Notes under the pieces: generated by a model
Database searches by the model: none
The model's input: only the letters and a program-made list of their open reading frames with translations
What the model was told of the DNA's origin: nothing
Assembly: GCA_030429495.1 (NCBI GenBank)
Contig: JAUIFH010000003.1
Coordinates: 434,001-498,000, forward strand
Origin: Alphaproteobacteria bacterium
GTDB lineage: Bacteria; Pseudomonadota; Alphaproteobacteria; Rhodobacterales; Rhodobacteraceae
Direction: 5' to 3'
Length of the DNA stretch: 64,000 bases
Position numbers and translations under genes: made by a program
Shown here: positions 27,629 through 35,222 of the stretch, piece by piece
How the letters are laid out: every line of letters starts with the position of its first letter
Position numbering within the stretch: position 1 is the first letter of the stretch

Positions 27629-29017
27629 TCACTTGATGATCGTTTCCGGCCCCATGACCTGCGTTGGCAGCCATGTCGACAGCACCGGCACATAGGTCAC
27701 GATGATCAGGAAGACGAAGAGCACGGCAAGGAACGGCGCCGCGGCCTTCACGACCCGCATCATCGACATGCCCGCCACGCCGGAGGTCACGAAAAGGTTC
27801 AGACCGACCGGCGGCGTGATCATCCCGATCTCCATGTTCACCACCATGATGATGCCGAGATGGATCGGGTCGACGCCAAGCGAGATGGCGATGGGGAACA
27901 CCAGCGGCGCGACGATCAGGATCAGGCCCGACGGCTCCATGAACTGGCCGCCGATCAGCAGGATCACGTTGACGATGATCAGGAAGACGATCTTGCCGAA
28001 GCCCGCGTCCAGCATCGCAGCGGCGATCTGCTGCGGGATCTGCTCATCGGTCAGGACGTGCTTCAGGATCAGCGCGTTGGCGATGATGAACATCAGCGTG
28101 ACCGTAAGCTTGCCGGCCTCGAACAGCGTCGCCTTGGTGTCGCGGTGGAAGAAGGCCGTCACCAGCGCGATCGGCTTCTGGATCAGCGTCAGGTTCCCGC
28201 CTTCCCGTCTCAGCGGCCCCATGTCGCGATAGATGAACGTCGCGACGAAGAAGGCCCAGACCGAGGCGACGGCGGCCGCTTCCGTCGGCGTGAAGATCGC
28301 CGCCGTTATGCCGGGAATGCCGTAAAGGCCGACCATGATGATGACGATCAGCATCAGGCCCCAGAATGCCTCGCCGAAGCTTTCGGCGACCTCGCCCCAG
28401 CCGAGCCATTCGCCCTTGGGAAGGTTCTTCCAGATCGCCCAGATCAGGATCGTTGCCATCAGCATGCCGCCTGCCAAAAGGCCCGGGAACACGCCCGCAA
28501 GGAACATCCTGCCCACCGACACGTCGGTAGCGGACGCATAGACGACCATGACGATCGACGGCGGGATCAGGATGCCGAGCGTGCCCGCATTACAAATGAC
28601 ACCCGCCGCGAAATCCTTGGAGTACCCCACCTGCCGCATCGCCGCGATGACGATGGAACCGATGGCGACAACCGTCGCGGGGCTCGACCCGGACAGGGCG
28701 GCGAAGAGCATGCAGGCGAAGACGCCGGCGATGGCCAGACCGCCCGGCAGGTGGCCGACACAGGCGATGGAGAAGCGGATGATCCGCTTGGCCACGCCAC
28801 CCGTCGACATGAAGCTTGAGGCGAGGATGAAGAACGGGATCGCCAGCAGCGTCGCGTGCCCCTCCATCGCCTGATAAAGCGTCTGCGCGATCGAGGCGAG
28901 CGAGGTGTCCGAGAACCACAGCAGGAACAGGGTCGACGACAGGCCCAGCGACACGGCGATCGGCACGCCGACCAGCATGAAGCCGACAACCATCACAAAA
29001 AGAAGAACGACTTCCAT
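27629..29017 (-). CDS. TRAP transporter large permease (DctM family)
   Basis: 462 residues, strongly hydrophobic throughout. Hallmarks are AIPFFILASSFMSTGGVAKRI, LFAALSGSSPATVVAIG and GTLGILIPPSIVMVVYA. It forms the transport subunit with DctQ and uses the sodium or proton gradient to take up organic acids bound by DctP. Longer than the usual 425-residue DctM, with an insertion of soluble character around EGGNLTLIQKPI (residues about 285-300). Last gene of the dctP-Q-M unit, ending at a bidirectional terminator. Confidence 0.93.
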   Translation of the reverse strand: MEVVLLFVMVVGFMLVGVPIAVSLGLSSTLFLLWFSDTSLASIAQTLYQAMEGHATLLAIPFFILASSFMSTGGVAKRIIRFSIACVGHLPGGLAIAGVFACMLFAALSGSSPATVVAIGSIVIAAMRQVGYSKDFAAGVICNAGTLGILIPPSIVMVVYASATDVSVGRMFLAGVFPGLLAGGMLMATILIWAIWKNLPKGEWLGWGEVAESFGEAFWGLMLIVIIMVGLYGIPGITAAIFTPTEAAAVASVWAFFVATFIYRDMGPLRREGGNLTLIQKPIALVTAFFHRDTKATLFEAGKLTVTLMFIIANALILKHVLTDEQIPQQIAAAMLDAGFGKIVFLIIVNVILLIGGQFMEPSGLILIVAPLVFPIAISLGVDPIHLGIIMVVNMEIGMITPPVGLNLFVTSGVAGMSMMRVVKAAAPFLAVLFVFLIIVTYVPVLSTWLPTQVMGPETIIK

Positions 29018-29020
29018 GTC

Positions 29021-29701
29021 TTATTCCTCGTAATTCAGGTGGCGGACGTCATCGACGGCGTCCTCGGCTTCGTGACTGACGATCAGGCTTTCGCGTGTGC
29101 CGGTGATGATCCCCCAGGTCGCCTGCGCGAACCGGAAGAGCAGAAGCGCACATCCGATTGGCAGCATCAGATAGGGAATGAAGCGCGGCAGTTTCTCGTA
29201 GTGCTCGCCCTGATTGAAGATCGGCTCAAGGAAACGCAGCATTTCCGGCATCGGGATCTGCTCGGTCTCGTACCAGGCCTGATCGCGGGTCTTGATGAAA
29301 CCTTCGGGGAACCAGCGCCCGCCGGTCTGCTCGAACCCGCCAAACGGCGCCCAGTAGTCCCAGGCCCCCTTCATCAAGAGGAAGGCATAGGCCAGGCAGC
29401 AAGCCGCTGCGAACAGGGCGAGGATGCGGCGGCCGCGATGGGGCAGGATGTTGATGACGGCATCGACCCCCAGATGGGCGGTGATCTTCACTGCATAGGA
29501 CATGCCGAACAGGACAAGCCACGCGAACAGCGCGGATGTCAGTTCAAGCCCCCAGATCAGGGAAGAGTTGAAAACGTAGCGCAGGATCACGTTGACGAAC
29601 GTGATGATCGTCATCAGCCCGAGCAGGACCGCGATGAACGTCTCTTCAGCTTCGTGGACAAACCGCCCGAATGCTCCGCTGGGCTCGTACTTTGAGCTCA
29701 T
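29021..29701 (-). CDS. TRAP transporter small permease (DctQ family)
   Basis: 226 residues with several membrane segments (EETFIAVLLGLMTIITFVNVILRYVF is the family's first). The conserved NVILRYVFNSSLIWGLEL fits DctQ. It is about 50 residues longer than usual because of a soluble insertion between membrane segments (PFGGFEQTGGRWFPEGFIKTRDQAWYETEQ). The insertion in both membrane subunits suggests they co-evolved. 3 bp upstream of dctM. Confidence 0.9.
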   Translation of the reverse strand: MSSKYEPSGAFGRFVHEAEETFIAVLLGLMTIITFVNVILRYVFNSSLIWGLELTSALFAWLVLFGMSYAVKITAHLGVDAVINILPHRGRRILALFAAACCLAYAFLLMKGAWDYWAPFGGFEQTGGRWFPEGFIKTRDQAWYETEQIPMPEMLRFLEPIFNQGEHYEKLPRFIPYLMLPIGCALLLFRFAQATWGIITGTRESLIVSHEAEDAVDDVRHLNYEE

Positions 29702-29726
29702 CTTCCCCTCCCCTGTTTGCGAAATC

Positions 29727-29751
29727 GGACCCGGCCCGCCGGGCCGGGTCC
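29727..29751 (-). other. Intercistronic hairpin after dctP
   Basis: GGACCCGGCCC, a 3-nt loop, GGGCCGGGTCC: a perfect 11-bp stem between dctP and dctQ, without a T-tract. Same position relative to the binding-protein gene as the hairpins at 25567 and 35163. Confidence 0.6.
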
Positions 29752-29776
29752 TGTCGCTACCTGCCGTGAGTTGCGG

Positions 29777-30784
29777 TCAGCTGCCGGTATTGAACGCCTG
29801 CGCGGCGTCAATGTTGTCCTGGCCGATGCCGTCGGCGAACTGATCCCAGACGGGCTTCATCGCATCGACCCAGGCCTGGCGCTCGTCCTCGGAAAGCTCG
29901 CGGATCACGCCGCCTGCATCGAGGATCGACTGCCGCGCGGCCAGGTCGACCTCGTTGACCGCAGCGTTCCGCTCTGCCGACACTTCGCTCAGGATCGTGA
30001 GAACCTGGTCCTTGACGGCGGGATCGAGGCTGTCGAGCCAGTCCACCGAGGACACGACGAGGTAGTCGAGCACACCGTGGTTGGTCTCGGTCGTGCCATC
30101 CTGCACTTCGTAAAACTTCTGGCCATAGATGTTGGACCAGGTGTTCTCCTGCCCGTCGACAACGCCGGTCTGGAGCGCGCCGTAGACCTCGGCGAACGCC
30201 ATCGGCTGCGGCGAGGCGCCGAGCGCTTCCATCTGCGCGACGATCACGTCAGAAGGCTGGACGCGGATCTTCAGCCCGGCCATGTCGCTCGGCAGCGCAA
30301 GCGGCTTGTTGGCCGACATCTGCTTCAGGCCGTTGTGCCAGAACTGCAGCCCCTGAAGGCCGCGGCGCGCCATCGAGTCCTTCATGGCCTCGCCCTTTTC
30401 GGAGGCTTGGAACGCATCGACGGCGGCAATGTCCTTGAACATGAACGGCAGGTCGAAGATCTGGAACTGCTTGGTGAAGGCCTCGAACTTCGAGAGCGAT
30501 GGTGCGGCGAACTGGACGTCGCCCTGCAGCATCGCTTCAAGCACCTGATCGTCGTCATAGAGCGTGGAGTTCGGATAGACCTCCATGCACGCGGTGCCAT
30601 CCATCTCGGCATTCACACGCTCGGCAAAAAGCGACGCGGCGATGCCCTTCGGGTGCTTATCCGAGTTGGTCACATGGGCGAACTTCATCACGATTTCGCC
30701 TTCGTCGCAGCCCGCGCTGGCAACGGCGGCGCCGGCGGACAGCGCCAGCGCAATAGCGGTCATGGTGGTGGTCAGGGTCTTCAT
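29777..30784 (-). CDS. TRAP transporter substrate-binding protein (DctP family)
   Basis: 335 residues from MKTLTTTMTAIALALSAGAAV, a signal peptide. GGGAGGAAA precedes the ATG, outranking an in-frame start 90 bp upstream. The mature protein has the TRAP substrate-binding signature MKFAHVTNSDKHPKGIAA and the Arg-containing motif GLKIRVQPSDVIVAQMEALGASPQPMAFAEVYGALQTGVVDGQEN, whose Arg binds a carboxylate. The substrate is therefore a carboxylic acid of unknown kind. First gene of the dctPQM operon, downstream of a sensor/regulator pair on the same strand. Confidence 0.93.
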   Translation of the reverse strand: MKTLTTTMTAIALALSAGAAVASAGCDEGEIVMKFAHVTNSDKHPKGIAASLFAERVNAEMDGTACMEVYPNSTLYDDDQVLEAMLQGDVQFAAPSLSKFEAFTKQFQIFDLPFMFKDIAAVDAFQASEKGEAMKDSMARRGLQGLQFWHNGLKQMSANKPLALPSDMAGLKIRVQPSDVIVAQMEALGASPQPMAFAEVYGALQTGVVDGQENTWSNIYGQKFYEVQDGTTETNHGVLDYLVVSSVDWLDSLDPAVKDQVLTILSEVSAERNAAVNEVDLAARQSILDAGGVIRELSEDERQAWVDAMKPVWDQFADGIGQDNIDAAQAFNTGS

Positions 30785-30936
30785 TGGTTTCCTCCCGTGA
30801 TGGAATTTCTTCCGGTTGCGCCGATGACCGGCGCCCGCCCCAAGGGAAGCTGTTGGCGGGCCGCCAATCAACACATTGTTTTAGCCCCCGCCCCTTTCTT
30901 CGCTATAGATTAAGTTTCAAGGTGTTACGCGGTTTT

Positions 30937-31010
30937 CACACAGGCGCCCGGCTGACACACGGGCGGATGGTCACACAACCGTTACCGCTGACTGTGCGGG
31001 AATCCACACA
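30937..31010 (-). promoter_or_regulatory. Cluster of TGTGTG motifs upstream of the dctPQM promoter
   Basis: Four TGTGT(G) motifs on the minus strand at 30937-30942, 30956-30960, 30972-30977 and 31005-31010 precede a candidate -10 TATAGC near 30903 that has no good -35. This layout suggests an activator-dependent promoter, plausibly served by the adjacent response regulator. Confidence 0.4.
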
Positions 31011-32240
31011 CTACTCCCGATAGTCGTCGGCACGAATCCCGTGCCGGGCCAGCTTGTCGTAGAAGGTCTTGCGCGGCAGTTTCAGCGTCGCGGCCGCCTC
31101 GGTCGCGTTCCCGCCCTGCCGAGTCAGCGCCTCGATCAGAAGCGACCGTTCTACCCGCGCCATCTGTTCGCCCAAGCCAAGTTCGTCCACCTTCGCCTTC
31201 GCCTCGGACAGTCCCATCGCGTAGCGCATGGCCGCGTTCATCAGCGCGCGGGCGTTGCCGGGCCAGTCCTGCGCCATCAGATCGGCGATCACTTCGGGCG
31301 TGACCTCCGGCACCGGCAGGTCGGACTGCTCGCAGGCGATAGCGACATAATGGCGGAACAGGACGGGGATATCCTCCGGCCGTTCCTTGAGGGCCGGGAT
31401 CGGAACCCGGATGACATCGAGCTTGTAGTAGAGATCCGGGTTGAACCGTCCCTCGGCGACCTCCCTGGCAAGGTCGCGGTAGGTGCCCGCGATCACCCGC
31501 GTCCCCGGCTGCGCGTCGATGAGATCAAGCACCGCGAACTGTGCTGCGGGCGGCAGCGCCCCCACCTCGTCAAGGAAGATCGACCCGCCTTCGGACCGGT
31601 CGAATGCAGCGGACAGAGTTTCGGCCGTCATCGACACGGCCGCGAGCTTCTGAAACGGCCGCATCGCGGCAGCGGACAGAAGGTGGATGACCTCGGCCAT
31701 TTTCGCCGTGCCCGCCCCCGGCGGGCCGGAGATCAGCACTTCGGCAGAAGTACGCGCCGCCGCGCGGGCGGCCTCGCGCATCCGTTCGGACGCAACCGAC
31801 GTGCCGACCAGCATCCGCGCGGCGGCGTCGCCCTGCCGGATCTCGCGCTTCAGCGCGCGGTTTTCCAGCACCAGCGCACGGGTCTTGAGCGCCTTGCCGA
31901 CGACGGCGAGGAAATCCTGCGGCCCGCAGGGTTTTTCGAGGAAGTCGAATGCGCCGCCCGACATTCCCCGCACCGCCGTCGGCACGTCACCCTCCCCGGT
32001 CAGCAGGATCACCGGGAGGTCGGGGTCGGTCTTGCGCGCGTGTTCAAGCAGGGCGAAGCCGTCCTTGCCGGGCATCCGGATGTCGCTGACCACGATGCCG
32101 GGAAACTCCGCCGAAATGTGGTCCTTCGCCTCGATATAGCTGCCGGCGAGCACCGGGCGAAGCCCCGCGAGGTCAAGCGTCTGCCCCAGCGCCTCGCGCA
32201 CGGCGCGGTCGTCGTCCACGAGAAGGACCGATTTCGTCAT
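31011..32240 (-). CDS. DctD-like response regulator with degenerate AAA+ domain
   Basis: 409 residues: receiver domain (phospho-acceptor Asp53, Lys103), AAA+ domain of the NtrC/DctD type, and a C-terminal Fis-type helix-turn-helix (NATEAAATLKLPRKTFYDKLARHG). Two key features are missing. Walker A reads GPPGAGTAK, with Thr178 where Lys is expected. The segment holding the GAFTGA loop is deleted: ETLSAAFDRSEGGSIFLDEV runs straight from the L1 region to Walker B. It therefore cannot remodel sigma-54 holoenzyme in the usual way and probably acts as a DNA-binding activator or repressor. Overlaps the kinase gene by 4 bp; regulates dctPQM by position. Confidence 0.88.
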   Translation of the reverse strand: MTKSVLLVDDDRAVREALGQTLDLAGLRPVLAGSYIEAKDHISAEFPGIVVSDIRMPGKDGFALLEHARKTDPDLPVILLTGEGDVPTAVRGMSGGAFDFLEKPCGPQDFLAVVGKALKTRALVLENRALKREIRQGDAAARMLVGTSVASERMREAARAAARTSAEVLISGPPGAGTAKMAEVIHLLSAAAMRPFQKLAAVSMTAETLSAAFDRSEGGSIFLDEVGALPPAAQFAVLDLIDAQPGTRVIAGTYRDLAREVAEGRFNPDLYYKLDVIRVPIPALKERPEDIPVLFRHYVAIACEQSDLPVPEVTPEVIADLMAQDWPGNARALMNAAMRYAMGLSEAKAKVDELGLGEQMARVERSLLIEALTRQGGNATEAAATLKLPRKTFYDKLARHGIRADDYRE

Positions 32241-33958
32241 GCCGCCTTAGCCCCCCGCGTGGCGGCATCAAGCTCCACCGTGAATTCCGCGCCGCCGCTT
32301 TCGCGGTTCCGCCCTGCAATCGTCCCGCCGAAGCTTTGCACGATGCCATAGGAAATCGACAGGCCAAGGCCCATCCCCTCGCTCGCGCCGACCTCCTTGG
32401 TCGAGTAGAACGGGTCGAAAATCCGATCCGGTTCGGCGATGCCGGCGCCGGTATCGGCAACCGTCAGCCGGACGCGTCCGCCAGATTTCGACGTGCGCAA
32501 AGTGATCGTCCCGCCGCCCCCGGCCATCGCGTCTGCCGCATTCGACAGAAGGTTGACCACCACCTGCTGAAGCCGCACCTCGCCACCGCGAACCAGGACC
32601 GGGCGCGCCGGCGGCAACCAATCGACCGTGACCCCGGCAGAGCGCAGCCGCGCCTCCGTCAGTTCCAGCGCCGCGCCGATCACCAGGACAAGATCAACAT
32701 CGGTCATGCCTTCGGTTTCCTGCCGCGCGAAGGCGCGCAGGTTCTTGATGATGCGCCCCATCCGCCGGGCAAGGTCGGATATCCGGCCGAGATTCTCCGC
32801 CGCGCGCTCCGGCGCCTCGCGCTTCAGGAACAGGCCCGCATTCTCCGCATAGGACTGGATGGCCATCAAAGGCTGGTTCAGTTCGTGGCTGAGACCTGCC
32901 GACATCTGCCCCAGCGCCGAAAGCTTGCCGGCCTGCACCAGTTCCGCCTGCGCACGGCGCAATTGGTCGTTCGCCTCCGACAGTTCGCGCGTGCGCTCCG
33001 CCACCCGTCCTTCCAGCCGTGCGTTCGCCTCGGCCTCCGCCGCCAGCCGAACGGCCAGCGCGCGCCGCCGCTCCGCCAGGGCATAGACAAGGGCGCCAAG
33101 GCCCAGGCAGATCGCCGCCGCCATCAGCGCCTGAAGCTGGGCCTGCCGTTCCGCCGGCATGATGTCGACCAGCGCCTCGCCCGTCATCTCGATCACGGGC
33201 AATTCACGGGTCAGGTGCAGTGCGCGGCGCGGCAGATGGGGTCCGCCATCGAGATCCCAGACCGCATGACGTCCCACGATCCGCTCTTCCCGCCGCAGCA
33301 GCCGGTCCTTGTCCGCACTTCCCGACAGCAGGTCCAGCCGCACAAGCACAAGCTCGTCCCGGTTCGAGACGAAGACCACGCCATCCTCCCCGGTGAAGAA
33401 GACGATGATCGGCTCACCGCGCCAAATCACCTCGACCGCTTCGGTGTCGATCCGCGCGATCAGCGCGCCCACGACCGGCCCCTCGGGCGCGAAAACCGGG
33501 GCGGCATAGACAAAGTAGCGCCGGCCGGTCGCGTGGTCGGTTTCATGGTGGAAGCCGAGCGCACCCTGCATGGCGCGCGCGAAATAGGGCATGGCGGCGC
33601 GCTGGCGGTCAACTTCGGGACCCGAGGCGGCAATGACGCGCCCCTGCGTGTCGGTCAGCATCAGCTCGTCCGACCGCGTCATGTCGGCGGTGTTCCGCAA
33701 CAGGCGGTCCGCCTCCTCTGCGGACCGCGCCGGATCGAGCGTAAGGGCCAGCATCTCCGGGTGGCGGGCCATCAGGACGGTCATCTCGCGGTATCGCTGA
33801 AGCTGGCCCAGCAGCCGGTCGCCGGCCAGCGCGAGGTCCGCGCCCCCGCGCTCTTCCAGCCGCGACAGCGCATCGTTCAGCGCGCGCCACCACACGCCGC
33901 CGGTGACCAGCGCCGTCAGCGAAAGAAACAGCGCAAGCGTCGCCGCGCGTCGGATCAT
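32237..33958 (-). CDS. DctB-like sensor histidine kinase
   Basis: 573 residues from the ATG with GGAGGAGG upstream. An N-terminal membrane segment, a periplasmic dCache/PAS-like sensor region (about 30-290), a second membrane segment (MAAAICLGLGALVYALAE), a coiled-coil linker, HisKA with SALGQMSAGLSHELNQPLMAI, and HATPase_c with N, G1 and G2 boxes (NLLSNAADAM, VADTGAGIAEPD, GMGLGLSISYGI). It probably senses the TRAP substrate and phosphorylates the regulator with which it overlaps. In-frame sequence upstream of this ATG looks non-coding. Confidence 0.92.
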   Translation of the reverse strand: MIRRAATLALFLSLTALVTGGVWWRALNDALSRLEERGGADLALAGDRLLGQLQRYREMTVLMARHPEMLALTLDPARSAEEADRLLRNTADMTRSDELMLTDTQGRVIAASGPEVDRQRAAMPYFARAMQGALGFHHETDHATGRRYFVYAAPVFAPEGPVVGALIARIDTEAVEVIWRGEPIIVFFTGEDGVVFVSNRDELVLVRLDLLSGSADKDRLLRREERIVGRHAVWDLDGGPHLPRRALHLTRELPVIEMTGEALVDIMPAERQAQLQALMAAAICLGLGALVYALAERRRALAVRLAAEAEANARLEGRVAERTRELSEANDQLRRAQAELVQAGKLSALGQMSAGLSHELNQPLMAIQSYAENAGLFLKREAPERAAENLGRISDLARRMGRIIKNLRAFARQETEGMTDVDLVLVIGAALELTEARLRSAGVTVDWLPPARPVLVRGGEVRLQQVVVNLLSNAADAMAGGGGTITLRTSKSGGRVRLTVADTGAGIAEPDRIFDPFYSTKEVGASEGMGLGLSISYGIVQSFGGTIAGRNRESGGAEFTVELDAATRGAKAA

Positions 33959-34055
33959 CCGTCGTCCTCCTCCGGAGGGCCAGTCTAGCGAAGCCGGGGG
34001 ATGGAAGGCCAGTACGTTTCGCAGGCTGCACCCCGACAAGATGCACGGAAGCGGC

Positions 34056-34091
34056 TGGCGGAACCCTGCTATGGCCGTGGCAGAATCCTGC
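34056..34091 (+). promoter_or_regulatory. Direct repeats in the kinase/TAXI divergent region
   Basis: TGGCGGAACCCTGC (34056-34069) and TGGCAGAATCCTGC (34078-34091): 12 of 14 bases identical, start-to-start distance 22 bp (two helical turns). Likely tandem sites for a dimeric regulator, between the sensor kinase gene and the TAXI binding-protein gene. Confidence 0.45.
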
Positions 34092-34207
34092 GCGGAAATT
34101 TCCACCGGTTTCATGCTATTGGTTGAGCGAGCGGCTCCGCTCCGTCTAGCAAACCGCATCCCCGCGCGGGACCGAAACACGCGCGGGACGCATCATGGGA
34201 GGAAGAA

Positions 34208-35155
34208 ATGATCAACCTGAAATCCAGGATCGGCGCGATGGCGCTCGCGGCGACCCTTGTCGCCCCGGCGGCACAGGCCGAGGAGTTCATCAATATCCTG
34301 ACCGGCGGCACGTCGGGCGTTTACTACCCGCTCGGCGTCGGCCTGTCGAAGATCTATGCCGACAATATCGACGGCGCGCGCACGCAGGTGCAGTCGACGA
34401 AAGCCTCGGTCGAGAATCTGAACCTGCTTCAGCAGGGCAAGGGCGAGCTCGCGCTGGCCTTGGGCGACAGCGTCAAGCTCGCCTGGGAAGGCGACGCGGA
34501 GGCCGGCTTCAAGGAGCCGCTGGCGAAGCTGCGCGGCATCGCCGCCGTCTATCCGAACTACATCCAGATCGTGGCGTCCAAGGAATCGGGCATCACCTCG
34601 CTTGCCGAACTGAAGGGCAAGAGCCTGTCGGTCGGCGCCGCCAAGTCCGGCACCGAACTGAACGCCCGCAAGATCTTCGAAGCGGCCGGGATGAGCTATG
34701 ACGACCTTGGCAAGACCGAGTACCTGCCTTTCGCGGAATCGGTCGAACTGATCAAGAACCGTCAGTTGGACGCGACGCTCCAGTCGGCCGGCCTCGGCGT
34801 CGCCTCGATCAAGGACCTTTCGACCTCGCTCGACATCCAGATGGTCTCGGTTCCCGAGGACGTCGTGACATCGCTCGGCGCGCCCTATATCGCGGCGACC
34901 ATCCCGGCCGGCACCTATCAGGGTCAGGACGCGGACGTGCCGACGGTCGCCGTCGTCAACTTCCTCGTCACGCATGAGGACGTATCGGAAGAGACCGCCT
35001 ACCAGATGACAAAGCTCCTCTTCGAGAACCTCGGAGAGCTTGAGGCCGCCCACAAGGCCGCAGCCCAGATCAAGCTGGAGAATGCGCTGAACGGCATGCC
35101 GATCCCGCTCCATCCGGGCGCGGAGCGCTTCTACAAGGAAGCCGGCCTTATGTAA
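34208..35155 (+). CDS. TAXI-family TRAP transporter substrate-binding protein
   Basis: 315 residues with a signal peptide (AATLVAPAAQAEEF). FINILTGGTSGVYYPLGVGLSKIYADNI and KGKSLSVGAAKSGTELNARKIFEAAGM are TAXI (TRAP-associated extracytoplasmic immunogenic) signatures. It binds a small anionic solute, often glutamate-like. GGGAGGAAGAA precedes the ATG. It is followed by a fused permease and a DUF1850 protein, and is divergent from the DctB-like kinase gene. Confidence 0.93.
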   Translation: MINLKSRIGAMALAATLVAPAAQAEEFINILTGGTSGVYYPLGVGLSKIYADNIDGARTQVQSTKASVENLNLLQQGKGELALALGDSVKLAWEGDAEAGFKEPLAKLRGIAAVYPNYIQIVASKESGITSLAELKGKSLSVGAAKSGTELNARKIFEAAGMSYDDLGKTEYLPFAESVELIKNRQLDATLQSAGLGVASIKDLSTSLDIQMVSVPEDVVTSLGAPYIAATIPAGTYQGQDADVPTVAVVNFLVTHEDVSEETAYQMTKLLFENLGELEAAHKAAAQIKLENALNGMPIPLHPGAERFYKEAGLM

Positions 35156-35162
35156 TCCGATA

Positions 35163-35189
35163 TCCGGGGCGGCACTGAGCCGCCCCGGA
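35163..35189 (+). other. Intercistronic hairpin after the TAXI binding-protein gene
   Basis: TCCGGGGCGGC, loop ACTGA, GCCGCCCCGGA: a perfect 11-bp stem 8 bp after the stop codon, without a T-tract. Third hairpin of this kind directly after a binding-protein gene in the window. Confidence 0.6.
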
Positions 35190-35222
35190 CCCACGGCTTT
35201 CCAGGGGAGGGGAAAACCGCAC

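Noticed and set aside
34056-34095. Sigma-54 promoter candidates near the TAXI gene
   Set aside because: GG and GC elements are 9 rather than 10 bases apart, and two copies form direct repeats that look more like regulator sites.
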